A DNA stretch of 64,000 nucleotides, from the NCBI RefSeq assembly GCF_030317035.1, contig NZ_JASZYK010000001.1:930001-994000 (forward strand), given 5' to 3'. The notes beneath the pieces are model-generated. The model was not told the origin of the DNA. It did no database searches and saw nothing but the letters and a program-made list of their open reading frames with translations. A program made the translations under genes and the position numbers. Of this stretch, positions 9,128 to 17,867 are shown piece after piece; position 1 is the first letter of the stretch; the number at the start of each line of letters is the position of its first letter. This DNA is from Variovorax sp. J22G73 (GTDB taxonomy: Bacteria > Pseudomonadota > Gammaproteobacteria > Burkholderiales > Burkholderiaceae_C).

Positions 9128-9640
9128 ATGGACAGGGTCTGGCTGGTAGTGATGGGCGTGTCGGGATGCGGCAAGTCGAGCCTGGGCGCGGCGCTGGCCA
9201 CAGCCCTCGGGCTGCCGCTGATAGAAGGCGATGACCACCATCCGCCGGCCAACGTGCAGAAGATGAGCCACGGCATCGCGCTCACCGACGCCGACCGCGC
9301 CGGCTGGCTGGCCACGCTGGGCCGCGCGCTGGCCGATTCGCCGAAGGGCGCGGTGCTGACCTGCTCGGCGCTCAAGCGCATCTACCGCGAGCAGCTGCGC
9401 GCGGCGGCGCCGGGGCTGCGCTTCGTGTTCATGGCCATCGAGCGGGCGCAATCCGAGCGCCGGGTGGCGGCGCGGGCCGGCGCGGGCGAGCACATGTTTC
9501 CGGCGAGCCTGGTGGCCAACCAGTTCGCGACGCTCGAATCGCCGGTGGGCGAGCCGGGGGTGCTGGCGGTGGACGCGACCTTGCCGCTGGGGAAGGCGGT
9601 GGCGCAGGCGATGGCTTGGTTGGCTGCTGAAACTAAATAA
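9128..9640 (+). CDS. gntK: Gluconokinase
   Basis: 170 residues from the ATG at 9128, preceded by an AAGGGTG ribosome site; an in-frame ATG at 9101 is less likely. The P-loop is GVSGCGKSS (residues 10-18). The following EGDDHHP motif is characteristic of gluconokinases of the nucleoside-kinase fold. It phosphorylates gluconate to 6-phosphogluconate, the substrate of Gnd encoded 2 kb away on the other strand. It is divergent from the RND operon and shares a 108-bp intergenic region with it. Confidence 0.93.
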   Translation: MDRVWLVVMGVSGCGKSSLGAALATALGLPLIEGDDHHPPANVQKMSHGIALTDADRAGWLATLGRALADSPKGAVLTCSALKRIYREQLRAAAPGLRFVFMAIERAQSERRVAARAGAGEHMFPASLVANQFATLESPVGEPGVLAVDATLPLGKAVAQAMAWLAAETK

Positions 9641-9697
9641 TCGAGCAGGACTCAGGTTTTTTTCATTGGTAATTTGTGGGGTAGGTTGGTCTATGAT

Positions 9698-9710
9698 TGA
9701 GCAACGCTCA
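9698..9710. promoter_or_regulatory. Palindrome upstream of tetR-type gene, probable operator
   Basis: TGAGC-AAC-GCTCA is a perfect 5-bp inverted repeat just after a TATGAT -10-like hexamer (9692-9697) and 14 bp before the TetR-type start codon. TetR-family proteins commonly repress their own genes through such sites; assignment is inference. Confidence 0.45.
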
Positions 9711-9724
9711 GGAACAGGCCTCGC

Positions 9725-10465
9725 ATGTCCGACACAGACACCCTCAACACACGCCGCGCCGCGCGCGGCGAAAAATCCGGCCGCCGCATCGAAAGCCTGC
9801 TCGCGATAGCGAAGGAGGTGTTCGCCGAAAAAGGCTTCGAGCGCACCACCACGGCGGAGATCGCGCAGCGCCTGGGCGTCTCCGAGGCCACCGTGTTCAC
9901 CTATTTCGGCAGCAAGCGCGAGCTGTGCCTGCAGGTCATTCGCCGCTGGTACGACCAGATCTCGGGCGAGCTGGAACGCGAGCTGCCGCCACTGAACGGC
10001 CTGCGCGCCAAGCTGGCCTTCGTGGTGCGCAAGCACCTGGTCAACCTGATGGGCGAGGGCGCCGGCCTCTGCGCGCTGGTGCTGAGCGAAGGGCGCACGG
10101 CGGACGCCGCCTTCGGCAGCGTCATCGCCGACCTGAAGCGCCGCTACACCGCGCCGCTGATGCATGCGCTGGGCGCCGCGCGCGAGGCGGGCGAGCTGCG
10201 CGAAGGCGTGCCCCTGCGGCTGCTGCGCGACATGGTCTACGGCGCCATGGAGCACGTGCTGTGGGACTACGTCGTTTCCGGCAAGAAGCCCGACATCGAG
10301 CAGACCGCCGCCCAGCTCACCGACATGCTGTGGAGCGCCTTCATGCCCGCCGACGCCTCGCTGGACGCGCTCTCGCAGTTCCGCGCCGAGGTGGGCGACG
10401 CACTGCGGCGGCTCGACGCGCCCGCCGCGTTCCGCAAACCGACATCGAACCCCGAATCCGCATGA
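9725..10465 (+). CDS. TetR/AcrR-family transcriptional regulator
   Basis: 246 residues. The N-terminal TetR helix-turn-helix lies at about residues 42-67 (TTAEIAQRLGVSEATVFTYF). It is followed by an all-helical ligand-binding domain of unknown specificity. The stop overlaps the start of the DUF2000 gene as ATGA, so the two are translationally coupled. The palindrome at 9698-9710 is the likely autoregulatory site. Confidence 0.92.
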   Translation: MSDTDTLNTRRAARGEKSGRRIESLLAIAKEVFAEKGFERTTTAEIAQRLGVSEATVFTYFGSKRELCLQVIRRWYDQISGELERELPPLNGLRAKLAFVVRKHLVNLMGEGAGLCALVLSEGRTADAAFGSVIADLKRRYTAPLMHALGAAREAGELREGVPLRLLRDMVYGAMEHVLWDYVVSGKKPDIEQTAAQLTDMLWSAFMPADASLDALSQFRAEVGDALRRLDAPAAFRKPTSNPESA

Positions 10466-10920
10466 ACGACACCGCCACGCCATCGTCCCTGACGTCGCCA
10501 TCCCTGCCAGCGCTCCCGGAGCGCTGCGTGATCGTCGTCGACAACGCGCTGCCCGCGGGGCTGGCGGCCAACGCCGCGGCCGTCGTCGCGCTCACCGTGG
10601 GCCAGCGCCATCCGGGGTTGGTCGGCGCGCCGCTGGTCGATGCCTCGGGCGGCGTGCACCCGGGGCTGATCCCCATCGGCATCGCCGTGCTCGGCGCCAG
10701 CCAGGACGAACTGGCCGCCGTGCGCCAGAAGGCCATGGCCACCACCGAGTGCGACGTGGTCGACTTTCCGGTGCAGGGCCAGCAGACCACCAACTACGCG
10801 GCCTTCGGCGAAGCCGTGGCGGCCGTGCCCGCGACCGACCTGCGCTATGTGGCGGTGGCGCTCATCGGCGAGCGCAAGCCGCTGGGCAAGGTGGTCTCCA
10901 AGCTGGGGCTCCTGGGCTGA
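10462..10920 (+). CDS. DUF2000 domain protein
   Basis: 152 residues, starting at ATG 10462 within the stop of the TetR gene. The sequence CVIVVDNALPAGLAANAAAV and the later GERKPLGKVVSKLGLLG match the DUF2000 family, small proteins related to the peptidyl-tRNA hydrolase II fold. Their role is unestablished. The first 20 residues (Thr/Ser/Pro-rich) look like a non-conserved extension. Coupling to a TetR regulator suggests co-regulation, but no function can be assigned. Confidence 0.8.
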   Translation: MNDTATPSSLTSPSLPALPERCVIVVDNALPAGLAANAAAVVALTVGQRHPGLVGAPLVDASGGVHPGLIPIGIAVLGASQDELAAVRQKAMATTECDVVDFPVQGQQTTNYAAFGEAVAAVPATDLRYVAVALIGERKPLGKVVSKLGLLG

Positions 10921-10966
10921 AACAGGCGGGGGCAGGCCGGTTCAGGCTGGAACGACGCGCCCGGCT

Positions 10967-11521
10967 TCAGCGCGAAGGCGAGTCCAGCGCCAGCCGCAGC
11001 CGCGTGACGTTCGGGTTGCCCGGATCGCGCTGCAGCCTGAAGCCCAGCTTGCGCGCGAGCGCCAGCATGCCGATGTTGTCGTACAGCGTGATGTCCGCCA
11101 GCTGCTTCACGCCGGCGGCCCTGGCGGCGTCGATCAGGTTGCGCAGCAGCTTGAACGCCAGGCCGTGGTGCTGCCATGCGTCGGCGATGACCACGGCAAA
11201 TTCGGCGATGTGCGCCGTCTCGGGCGTTTCGCCGCGCACATAGCGCACCACGCCCATCTGCTGTTCATGGCCGTCGACCCCGGTGGTCGCGATGAGCGCC
11301 AGCTCGTGGTCGTAGTCGATGTGCGTCATGCGCCATAGCTCGTCGGGCTGCGGCTTGCGCGGCGACAGCAGCCGGTGGTAGCCCGTTTCGCTCGACAGGC
11401 CCGCGACGAAGGCCGTGTGCATGCCGAGGTCGTCGGCGCGAATCGGGCGGATGCGCACCGGCGTGCCGTCGCGCAGTTGCCAGTCCTCGACCAGGTGGCT
11501 GGGGTAGTCGAGGGCTGGCAT
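10967..11521 (-). CDS. GNAT-family N-acetyltransferase
   Basis: 184 residues, starting 4 bp after the gnd stop, so probably in the same transcript. An N-terminal segment DGTPVRIRPIRADD leads into the GNAT fold. The acetyl-CoA-binding region is near VIADAWQHHGLAFKLLRNLI, where the usual Q/RxxGxG/A motif is loosely kept as WQHHGLA. The acceptor substrate is unknown; similar domains occur in Pat-type protein acetyltransferases, but no regulatory domain is present here. Confidence 0.85.
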   Translation of the reverse strand: MPALDYPSHLVEDWQLRDGTPVRIRPIRADDLGMHTAFVAGLSSETGYHRLLSPRKPQPDELWRMTHIDYDHELALIATTGVDGHEQQMGVVRYVRGETPETAHIAEFAVVIADAWQHHGLAFKLLRNLIDAARAAGVKQLADITLYDNIGMLALARKLGFRLQRDPGNPNVTRLRLALDSPSR

Positions 11522-11525
11522 GGCA

Positions 11526-12950
11526 TCAGCCGATCACTTCGGGCCAGTCGGTGTGGAAGAACTTGCCTTCGGGCTTGTCGGTGCGCTCGTAGGTGTGCGC
11601 GCCGAAGAAGTCGCGCTGCGCCTGCAGCAGGTTGGCCGGCAGGCGCTCGGTGCGGTAGCTGTCGTAGTAGGCCAGCGAGGCGCTGAACGCCGGCACCGGA
11701 ATGCCGTTGCTCACCGCCAGCGCCACCGTTTCGCGCCAGTTCTGCTGCGTGCGGTTCAGCAGGTCCTTGAAGAAGGGGTCCAGCATCAGGTTGGGCAGCG
11801 CCGGGTCGGTGCGGAAGGCGTCGGTGATGCGGTTGAGGAAGCGCGCGCGAATGATGCAGCCGCCGCGCCAGATCGACGCGATGCCGCCCAGGTCGAGCTT
11901 CCATTCCTTCTTGGCGCCCATCGTCTTGATGAGGTCGAAGCCCTGCGTGTAGCTGATGACCTTCGACGCATACAGCGCGTCGTGCACCTTGGCCACCAGC
12001 GCCTTCTTCTCGAGCGACAGTTCCACCTTCGGGCCCTGCAGCTGCTTGCTGGCCGCCACGCGCGCCTTCTTCTGCGAGGACAGCACGCGCGCCTCGACGG
12101 CGGCGTTGATGGTGCTGATGACCACCGCGTTCTCGGCCGCGTTGATGAGCGTCCACTGGCCCGTGCCCTTCTGGCCGGCCTTGTCGAGAATGACGTCGAC
12201 GATCGGCTGGCCCGTTTCCGGGTCTTTCTGCTCCAGCGCCTTGGCGGTGATCTGGATGAGGTAGCTCTGCAGCTCGCCGTCGTTCCACTCGTTGAAGATG
12301 GCGGCCATCTCGTCGGTGGTGAAGCCGGCCGCCTTGAACAGGCTGTAGGCCTCGCAGATGAGCTGCATGTCGCCGTACTCGATGCCGTTGTGCACCATCT
12401 TCACGTAGTGGCCGGCGCCGCCCGGGCCGATGTGGATCACGCAGGGCTCGCCGTCCACCTTGGCCGCGATGCTCTCGAAGATCGGCTTCATCACCTCCCA
12501 GGTGGAAAGCGGCCCGCCCGGCATGATCGACGGCCCCTTGCGCGCGCCTTCTTCCCCGCCCGAGACGCCCGCGCCGATGAAGCGCAGGCCCTTGCTCGAC
12601 AGGTAGGCGTCGCGGCGTTCGGTGTCGGTGTAGAGGCTGTTGCCGCCGTCGATGACGATGTCGTCCTTGTCCAGCAGCGGAATCAGCTGCTCGATGACCT
12701 GGTCGACCGGCGCGCCGGCCTTCACCATGATCTGGATCTTGCGCGGCTTGGCCAGGCTCTGCACGAACTCCTCGAGCGTCTTGGCGCCCACCAGCTTCTT
12801 GCCGGGGTTGGCGGCGACGAAGGCTTCGGTGGTCGCTTCGGTGCGGTTGTAGACGCTGACCTGGAAGCCGCGGCTTTCCACGTTCAGCACGAGGTTCTGG
12901 CCCATCACGGCCAGGCCGATCAGTCCGAAATCGCTTTGCTTGCTGCTCAT
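11526..12950 (-). CDS. gnd: 6-phosphogluconate dehydrogenase, decarboxylating
   Basis: 474 residues from ATG 12950 (MSSKQSDFGLIGLAVMGQNL), full length for the long NADP-type enzyme (E. coli about 468). The NADP-binding Rossmann motif GLAVMG is at the N-terminus. The signature GVSGGEEGARKGPSIMPGG and the substrate-site helix VKMVHNGIEYGDMQ are intact. It oxidises 6-phosphogluconate to ribulose 5-phosphate and CO2 with NADPH formation in the pentose phosphate pathway. The acetyltransferase gene follows after 4 bp. The upstream 240 bp hold a tandem repeat and the divergent AraC gene. Confidence 0.96.
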   Translation of the reverse strand: MSSKQSDFGLIGLAVMGQNLVLNVESRGFQVSVYNRTEATTEAFVAANPGKKLVGAKTLEEFVQSLAKPRKIQIMVKAGAPVDQVIEQLIPLLDKDDIVIDGGNSLYTDTERRDAYLSSKGLRFIGAGVSGGEEGARKGPSIMPGGPLSTWEVMKPIFESIAAKVDGEPCVIHIGPGGAGHYVKMVHNGIEYGDMQLICEAYSLFKAAGFTTDEMAAIFNEWNDGELQSYLIQITAKALEQKDPETGQPIVDVILDKAGQKGTGQWTLINAAENAVVISTINAAVEARVLSSQKKARVAASKQLQGPKVELSLEKKALVAKVHDALYASKVISYTQGFDLIKTMGAKKEWKLDLGGIASIWRGGCIIRARFLNRITDAFRTDPALPNLMLDPFFKDLLNRTQQNWRETVALAVSNGIPVPAFSASLAYYDSYRTERLPANLLQAQRDFFGAHTYERTDKPEGKFFHTDWPEVIG

Positions 12951-13050
12951 GACCTGTCTTGCCCTTCTTTCGTGTGCATGCGCCGGGGTGTCCGCGCACG
13001 GGTTGGTTCGCCGGTCATTTTGCCGGTGTGGCGGGCGCGGTGCCGTGGGA

Positions 13051-13170
13051 GAGGGGCTATACCCGCTTGGCAAGCGCGTGTGGCGTAGTTGCCCGCTTGG
13101 CAAGCGGGCATGGGCTATTTACCCGCTTGGCAAGCGGGCGTGGGCTATTTACCCGCTTGGCAAGCGGGCG
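13051..13170. repeat. Four 30-bp tandem repeats with palindromic core
   Basis: Four units with exact 30-bp period start at 13051, 13081, 13111 and 13141. Each contains CCCGCTTGGCAAGCG (cores at 13062, 13092, 13122 and 13152). Units 2-4 complete the palindrome CCCGCTTG-G-CAAGCGGG and units 3 and 4 are identical. The array lies between the divergent gnd and AraC-type genes and ends 22 bp before the AraC start. It could be a multi-site operator, a transcript hairpin array or a variable-number repeat. Confidence 0.9.
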
Positions 13171-13192
13171 TGCCTTCGGTAACTTCCCCGCC

Positions 13193-14167
13193 ATGAGCCA
13201 AGCCCCACAAGCGTTCCACCGCTGGTCCACCGACGCCGTGCCCCCTGCGCAGCGGCTGGACTACTGGGTGGGCGCGGTGTGCGAGGGCTTTCTCGAGATG
13301 GACATCACCAGCCCCGTGCAGGCCAGCCACTTCGCCGCCTCGCTCGAATCCGCGCCCCTGGGCCCGCTCGTCGTCAACGAAGTGCGCGGCAGCGCGCAGG
13401 ACGTCTACCGCACGCGCCGCGCCATTGCCCACAGCCGTCACAACTATTACTACCTGCTGTGCAAGACCGACTCGGCCTGGACCATGGCGCAGGACGGCCG
13501 CTGCGCGCGCCTGCTGCCCGGCGACCCGGTGCTGGTCGATTCGCGCCGGCTCTACGAATTTCACCTGCTGCAGTCGGCCGACACCGTGTCGCTGGAACTG
13601 CCGACCGCCTGGGTCGACGCATGGCTGCCCGACGCCGGCGACCAGGTGGCGCGCCGCATCGACGGGCAGGCGGGGTGGGGCGGTGTGCTGAGCGGCTTCG
13701 TGCGGCAGTGCACGCCGCAGATGGCCGCCAGGCCGCCGTTGCCCGCGCAGTTGCTGTGCGACCAGCTGGGCAGCCTGCTGGCGTTGGCGCTCGGGCAGGG
13801 GCAGCCCCCGATGCAGCACGCCGGCAGCGAAGGCCGCGCCGCGCTGCGCGCCCAGGTGCTCGACGCCACGCGCGAGCGGCATGCCGAACCCGGCCTCACC
13901 GCCGCCTGCGTGGCGAACGGGCTGGGCATTTCGCAGCGCGGCCTGCACCGCTGCCTGGCCGAGAGCAACACCACCTTCGCGACCGCGCTGGCGGGCTTTC
14001 GCATGCAGGCCGCGCAGCGCATGCTGGCCGATGCGCGCTTCGACCGGCTGAGCGTGGCGCAGATCGGCTTTCGCGTGGGGCTGGCGGACGCCTCGCACTT
14101 CGTGCGGCAATGCCGCCGGCACCTGGGCGCGACGCCGGGCGTGCTGCGCCGGCTGCTGCGCGACTGA
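13193..14167 (+). CDS. AraC-family transcriptional regulator
   Basis: 324 residues from ATG 13193 (MSQAPQAFHRW). An in-frame ATG at 12959 would add 78 residues, much of it translated from the 30-bp repeats, and is unlikely. The N-terminal half is an AraC-binding-like ligand domain. The C-terminal double helix-turn-helix includes LTAACVANGLGISQRGLHRC and VAQIGFRVGLADASHFVRQC. Ligand and target are unknown. Convergent with arsH. Confidence 0.9.
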   Translation: MSQAPQAFHRWSTDAVPPAQRLDYWVGAVCEGFLEMDITSPVQASHFAASLESAPLGPLVVNEVRGSAQDVYRTRRAIAHSRHNYYYLLCKTDSAWTMAQDGRCARLLPGDPVLVDSRRLYEFHLLQSADTVSLELPTAWVDAWLPDAGDQVARRIDGQAGWGGVLSGFVRQCTPQMAARPPLPAQLLCDQLGSLLALALGQGQPPMQHAGSEGRAALRAQVLDATRERHAEPGLTAACVANGLGISQRGLHRCLAESNTTFATALAGFRMQAAQRMLADARFDRLSVAQIGFRVGLADASHFVRQCRRHLGATPGVLRRLLRD

Positions 14168-14185
14168 CCGACCCTGGCCGCCCGC

Positions 14186-14905
14186 TCAGATGCTGCGCAG
14201 GTTCACCCGCGCCGACAGCGCCTGCGCGCTCTCGCGGCGCTCGCTGTAGCGGTCGACCAGGTAGGCGGCGCAGTCGCGCGTGAGCAGCGTGAACTTCACC
14301 AGCTCTTCCATCACGTCGACCACGCGCTCGTAGTACGGCGAGGGCTTCATCCGGCCGTCTTCCTCGAATTCCATGAAGGCCTTGGCCACCGACGACTGGT
14401 TGGGCACGGTAAGCATGCGCATCCAGCGCCCCAGCACGCGCAGCTGGTTCACCGCGTTGAACGACTGCGAGCCGCCCGACACCTCCATCACCGCCAGCGT
14501 CTTGCCCTGCGTGGGCCGCACCGAGCCGACCGCCAGCGGAATCCAGTCGAGCTGCGTCTTCATCACGCCGGTCATGGCGCCGTGCCGCTCGGGCGAGCAC
14601 CACACCATGCCCTCGCTCCACTGCGCCAGCGTGCGCAGCTCCTGCACCTTCGGGTGATCGTCCGGCGCGTCGTCTGGCTGCGGGAGGCCGCGCGGGTCGT
14701 AGATGCGGGCCTCGGCCCCCATGGCGCGCAGCAGGCGCGCGGCCTCTTCGGTCAGCAGCCGGCTGTACGAGCGCTCGCGCACCGAGCCGTACAGCAGCAG
14801 GATGCGCGGCGCATGCGTGGCACGCTGCGCCGGCCACAGGCGCTGCAGGTCGGGCGCGCGGAAGTGCGCGGGGTCGATGTGGGGGAGTTCAGGGGTGGCG
14901 GACAC
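14186..14905 (-). CDS. arsH: Arsenical resistance NADPH-dependent flavoprotein ArsH
   Basis: 239 residues, last gene of the ars operon; its start overlaps the arsC end by 17 bp. The flavodoxin-like FMN-binding loop is [10 protein letters not shown] near residue 41. The [17 protein letters not shown] segment is characteristic of ArsH. Family members oxidise trivalent organoarsenicals or act as NADPH:FMN or quinone reductases. The context supports an arsenic-detoxification role. Confidence 0.94.
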   Translation of the reverse strand: MSATPELPHIDPAHFRAPDLQRLWPAQRATHAPRILLLYGSVRERSYSRLLTEEAARLLRAMGAEARIYDPRGLPQPDDAPDDHPKVQELRTLAQWSEGMVWCSPERHGAMTGVMKTQLDWIPLAVGSVRPTQGKTLAVMEVSGGSQSFNAVNQLRVLGRWMRMLTVPNQSSVAKAFMEFEEDGRMKPSPYYERVVDVMEELVKFTLLTRDCAAYLVDRYSERRESAQALSARVNLRSI

Positions 14906-15320
14906 GCTGGCCTTTCGCGTCGATGACGGCTTCGCCGTCTTCCTTGGTGAACGCGCCCAGGTGCGGGCGCGGCAGCAGGTCGAGCACCGCCTCGGAGGGC
15001 CGGCACAGCCGCGTGCCGAGCGGCGTCACCACGATCGGTCGGTTGATGAGCAGCGGGTGCGCGAGCATGAAGTCGAGCAGCTGCGCGTCGGTCCACTTCG
15101 GGTCGTCCAGGCCCAGTTCGTCGTAGGGCGTGCCCTTGCGGCGCAGCAGCTCGCGCACCGGCATGTTCATGGCGGCAATCAGCCCCGTGAGCGTGGCCCG
15201 GTCCGGCGGATGGCGCAGGTACTCGATGACCGTGGGTTGCTCGCCCGTGTTGCGGATCAGCGCGAGCACGTTGCGCGAGGTGCCGCAGGCCGGGTTGTGA
15301 TAGATCGTGATGTCGTTCAT
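14889..15320 (-). CDS. arsC: Arsenate reductase, glutaredoxin-dependent
   Basis: 143 residues from ATG 15320, overlapping the arsB stop as ATGA. The catalytic Cys lies in [10 protein letters not shown] at the N-terminus. [17 protein letters not shown] supplies the Arg-rich oxyanion site of the ArsC/Spx thioredoxin-fold family. It reduces arsenate to arsenite with glutathione and glutaredoxin; arsenite then leaves through ArsB. Confidence 0.95.
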   Translation of the reverse strand: MNDITIYHNPACGTSRNVLALIRNTGEQPTVIEYLRHPPDRATLTGLIAAMNMPVRELLRRKGTPYDELGLDDPKWTDAQLLDFMLAHPLLINRPIVVTPLGTRLCRPSEAVLDLLPRPHLGAFTKEDGEAVIDAKGQRVRHP

Positions 15321-16609
15321 GAGAGCGAAAAGCCCAGTCTGAGTGCCAGCGCCGCCAGGGTCGCGCACAGCACGGGAAGGGTCAGCACGAGGCCGACCCT
15401 GAAGTAGTACCCCCAGCCGATGGCCATGCCCTTGCGGGCCAGCACATGCAGCCAGAGCAGCGTGGCCAGGCTGCCGATGGGCGTGATCTTCGGACCGAGG
15501 TCGCAGCCGATCACGCTGGCGTACACCATGGCTTCTTTCACCGCGCCGGTGGCCGAAGACGCGTCGATGGACAGCGCCGCGACCAGCACGGTCGGCATGT
15601 TGTTCATCACCGAAGACAGCGCCGCCGCGAGCAGGCCGGTGCCCATCGCGGCGCCCCAGACGCCGCCCTGGGCGAACACGTCGAGCAGCGACGCGATGTG
15701 CACGGTGAGCCCGGCGTTGCGCAGCCCGTAGACCACCAGGTACATGCCCAGCGAGAACACGACGATCTGCCACGGCGCGTTGCGCAGCACCTTGCGCGTG
15801 TCGATGACCGGGCCGCGCCCCGCGACCATCAGCAGCACGAAGGCGCAGAAGGCGGCCACCGCGCTGACCGGCACGCCCAGCGGCTCCAGGGCGAAGAAGC
15901 CGGCGAGCAGCAGCGCCAGCACAACGCAGCCGGCGCGGAAGGTCGCGGGGTCGCGAATCGCCTCGGCCGGCGCCTTGAGCCGGCCCATGTCGTAGCGCAC
16001 CGGAATGCCGCGGCGAAAGTACAGCATCAGCACCAGAAGGCTCGCGAGCACCGCCACCGCGTTCACCGGCACCATCACGGCGGCATACGCGTTGAAGCCG
16101 ATGCCGAAGAAATCCGCCGAGACGATGTTCACCAGGTTCGACACCACCAGCGGCAGGCTGGCGGTGTCGGCGATGAAGCCCGCCGCCATCACGAAGGCGA
16201 GCGTGGCGGCCGGCGTGAAGCCCAGCGCCAGCAGCATCGCCATGACGATGGGCGTGAGGATCAACGCCGCGCCGTCGTTGGCGAACAGCGCGGACACGGC
16301 CGCGCCCAGCAGCACGATCAGCGCGAACAGCAGCCGCCCGCGCCCGCCGCCCCAGCGCGCCACGTGCAGCGCGGCCCATTCGAAGAAGCCGGCCTCGTCC
16401 AGCAACAGGCTGATGACGATCACCGCGATGAAGGTGGCGGTCGCGTTCCACACGATGCCCCACACGACCGGAATGTCGGCCAGCTGGACCGTGCCCGTCA
16501 GCAGCGCGGCCGCGGCGCCCAGCGACGCGCTCCAGCCGATGCCCAGGCCGCGCGGCTGCCAGATGACGAGCACCAGCGTGCAGGCGAAGATCGCGAGGGC
16601 GATCAGCAT
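15317..16609 (-). CDS. arsB: Arsenite efflux transporter ArsB
   Basis: 430 residues, matching the ArsB length (about 429) and its pattern of 11-12 transmembrane segments. Conserved ArsB stretches include [32 protein letters not shown] and [19 protein letters not shown]. It exports arsenite and antimonite using the proton motive force. The start overlaps the end of arsR by 7 bp and the stop overlaps the arsC start. Confidence 0.95.
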   Translation of the reverse strand: MLIALAIFACTLVLVIWQPRGLGIGWSASLGAAAALLTGTVQLADIPVVWGIVWNATATFIAVIVISLLLDEAGFFEWAALHVARWGGGRGRLLFALIVLLGAAVSALFANDGAALILTPIVMAMLLALGFTPAATLAFVMAAGFIADTASLPLVVSNLVNIVSADFFGIGFNAYAAVMVPVNAVAVLASLLVLMLYFRRGIPVRYDMGRLKAPAEAIRDPATFRAGCVVLALLLAGFFALEPLGVPVSAVAAFCAFVLLMVAGRGPVIDTRKVLRNAPWQIVVFSLGMYLVVYGLRNAGLTVHIASLLDVFAQGGVWGAAMGTGLLAAALSSVMNNMPTVLVAALSIDASSATGAVKEAMVYASVIGCDLGPKITPIGSLATLLWLHVLARKGMAIGWGYYFRVGLVLTLPVLCATLAALALRLGFSLS

Positions 16610-16962
16610 GCCGGCGTGCCCGATGTGCCCGATGTGCCTGCTGTGTCACATGCCGGCGAACAGCTCGCGTCGCAGGCCTCGCCCTGGCAGCAGTTCTCCG
16701 TGAGGTAGGCCAGCAGGCCGTTCATCTGCGCGAAGGCCGCGCGGTACACCAGGTTGCGGCCCTGGCGCTCCTGCGAGACCAGTCCCGAGTGCATCAGCTC
16801 CTTCAGGTGGAACGACAGGCTGGTGGCCGAGACCTCGAGCGATTCGGTCAGCGTGCCGGGGGTCAGGCCCGCCGGTCCGGCGACCACCAGGGCGCGGAAC
16901 ACCCGGAGGCGAATGGGCTGCGCCAGGGCGGCGAGCGAGCGGACGACGTCGTTTTCTTCCAT
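16603..16962 (-). CDS. arsR: ArsR-family arsenic-responsive repressor
   Basis: 119 residues with a winged helix ([20 protein letters not shown]). Rather than the classical CVC motif in the DNA-binding helix, a vicinal pair lies after the dimerisation helix: [14 protein letters not shown]. This resembles the C-terminal As(III) site of Acidithiobacillus-type ArsR. The extreme C-terminus is a [11 protein letters not shown] repeat encoded by 9-bp DNA units. The start codon is only 2 bp from the operator palindrome and no Shine-Dalgarno sequence is visible, so the message may be leaderless or very short-leadered. First gene of arsRBCH. Confidence 0.92.
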   Translation of the reverse strand: MEENDVVRSLAALAQPIRLRVFRALVVAGPAGLTPGTLTESLEVSATSLSFHLKELMHSGLVSQERQGRNLVYRAAFAQMNGLLAYLTENCCQGEACDASCSPACDTAGTSGTSGTPAC

Positions 16963-16964
16963 AT

Positions 16965-16988
16965 TTCAAGTATCGTTGAATAGTTGAA
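16965..16988. promoter_or_regulatory. ArsR operator region
   Basis: TTCAA (16965-16969), TTGAA (16976-16980) and a second TTGAA (16984-16988) give an inverted repeat plus an extra half-site immediately upstream of the arsR start. The ATTCAA/TTGAAT-type half-sites resemble known ArsR boxes. Arsenite binding to ArsR would release the site. Confidence 0.6.
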
Positions 16989-17117
16989 TTGGAGCAACCC
17001 AAGCGGCATCGATCAGGATGAACTGGCACGAACCGGCCATCGCGCTGGCACGCACCGGCCATCCGCGGAACGATGCCGTTCCTACAGTCTGTCTCCGTCA
17101 CAAACGAAGGAGACCCC

Positions 17118-17846
17118 ATGTCCGACACCTATGTCATCGTCCACGGCGCGTGGCACACCGGCGCCGAAATCGAAGCCGTGGCCGACGGCGTTCGCGCGGC
17201 CGGCCACACCGTGCATTGCCCCACGCTGGCCGGCAACAACCCGGGCGACGACCGCGCCGCCACCACGCTGGACGACGCCATCGCATCCGCCGTGCGCTTC
17301 ATCGAGCAGAAGAACCTCACGCAGGTGCGGCTGGTGGGCCACAGCTACGGGGGCATGGTGATCTCGGGCGTGGCCGACCGCATCGCCGCGCGGCTGAAGC
17401 GGCTGGTGTACATCAACGCCTTCGTGCCGCTGGACGGCGAGTCGCTCAACGACATGGTGCCGCCGCACTACGTGAGCATGTTCGACGCCGTGGCCGCCGC
17501 GAACGCCAACGCGGTCACGCTGCCCTTCGAGATCTGGCGCGAGGCCTTCATCAACGACGCCGACCTGCCGACCGCGCAGGCCGCCTATGACAAGCTCAAC
17601 CCGCACCCGTACCGCACCTTCACCGACAAGATCCGGCTGAGCCAGCCGCTGGCGGCGCTGGCGCTGGGCAAGTCGTACGTCAATTGCCTGCAGGACACCG
17701 CGCTGCCGCATGGGCTGCCGTGGCATCCCAGGCTGTCGGAGCGGCTGGGGTTGTTCAGGCTGGTGGAGTGCCCGGGCAGCCACGAGATGTTCTTCTCGAA
17801 CCCGCCGCGGCTGGCGCAGGCGATCGTCGAAGCCGGGCGCGACTGA
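17118..17846 (+). CDS. Alpha/beta hydrolase, EstC/hydroxynitrile-lyase-like
   Basis: 242 residues from ATG 17118, preceded by GAAGGAGA; an in-frame ATG at 17073 lacks support. The N-terminal strand VIVHGAWHTG carries the oxyanion HG. The nucleophile elbow is VGHSYGGM and the catalytic His is in CPGSHEMFFSNP near the end. This pattern fits small single-domain esterases related to salicylate esterases, EstC and plant hydroxynitrile lyases. No signal peptide, so cytoplasmic. It is divergent from arsR, but nothing ties it to arsenic. Confidence 0.86.
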   Translation: MSDTYVIVHGAWHTGAEIEAVADGVRAAGHTVHCPTLAGNNPGDDRAATTLDDAIASAVRFIEQKNLTQVRLVGHSYGGMVISGVADRIAARLKRLVYINAFVPLDGESLNDMVPPHYVSMFDAVAAANANAVTLPFEIWREAFINDADLPTAQAAYDKLNPHPYRTFTDKIRLSQPLAALALGKSYVNCLQDTALPHGLPWHPRLSERLGLFRLVECPGSHEMFFSNPPRLAQAIVEAGRD

Positions 17847-17867
17847 GCGGCCCGGGGCGCTTCGGTT

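Noticed and set aside
13051-13170. Tandem array considered as a CRISPR
   Set aside because: Units are contiguous with a 30-bp period, so there are no unique spacers, and no cas genes are near.
12959-13192. Longer AraC start that would translate the 30-bp repeats
   Set aside because: AraC relatives start near the ATG at 13193 and the extra residues are repeat-derived; kept only as a remote possibility.
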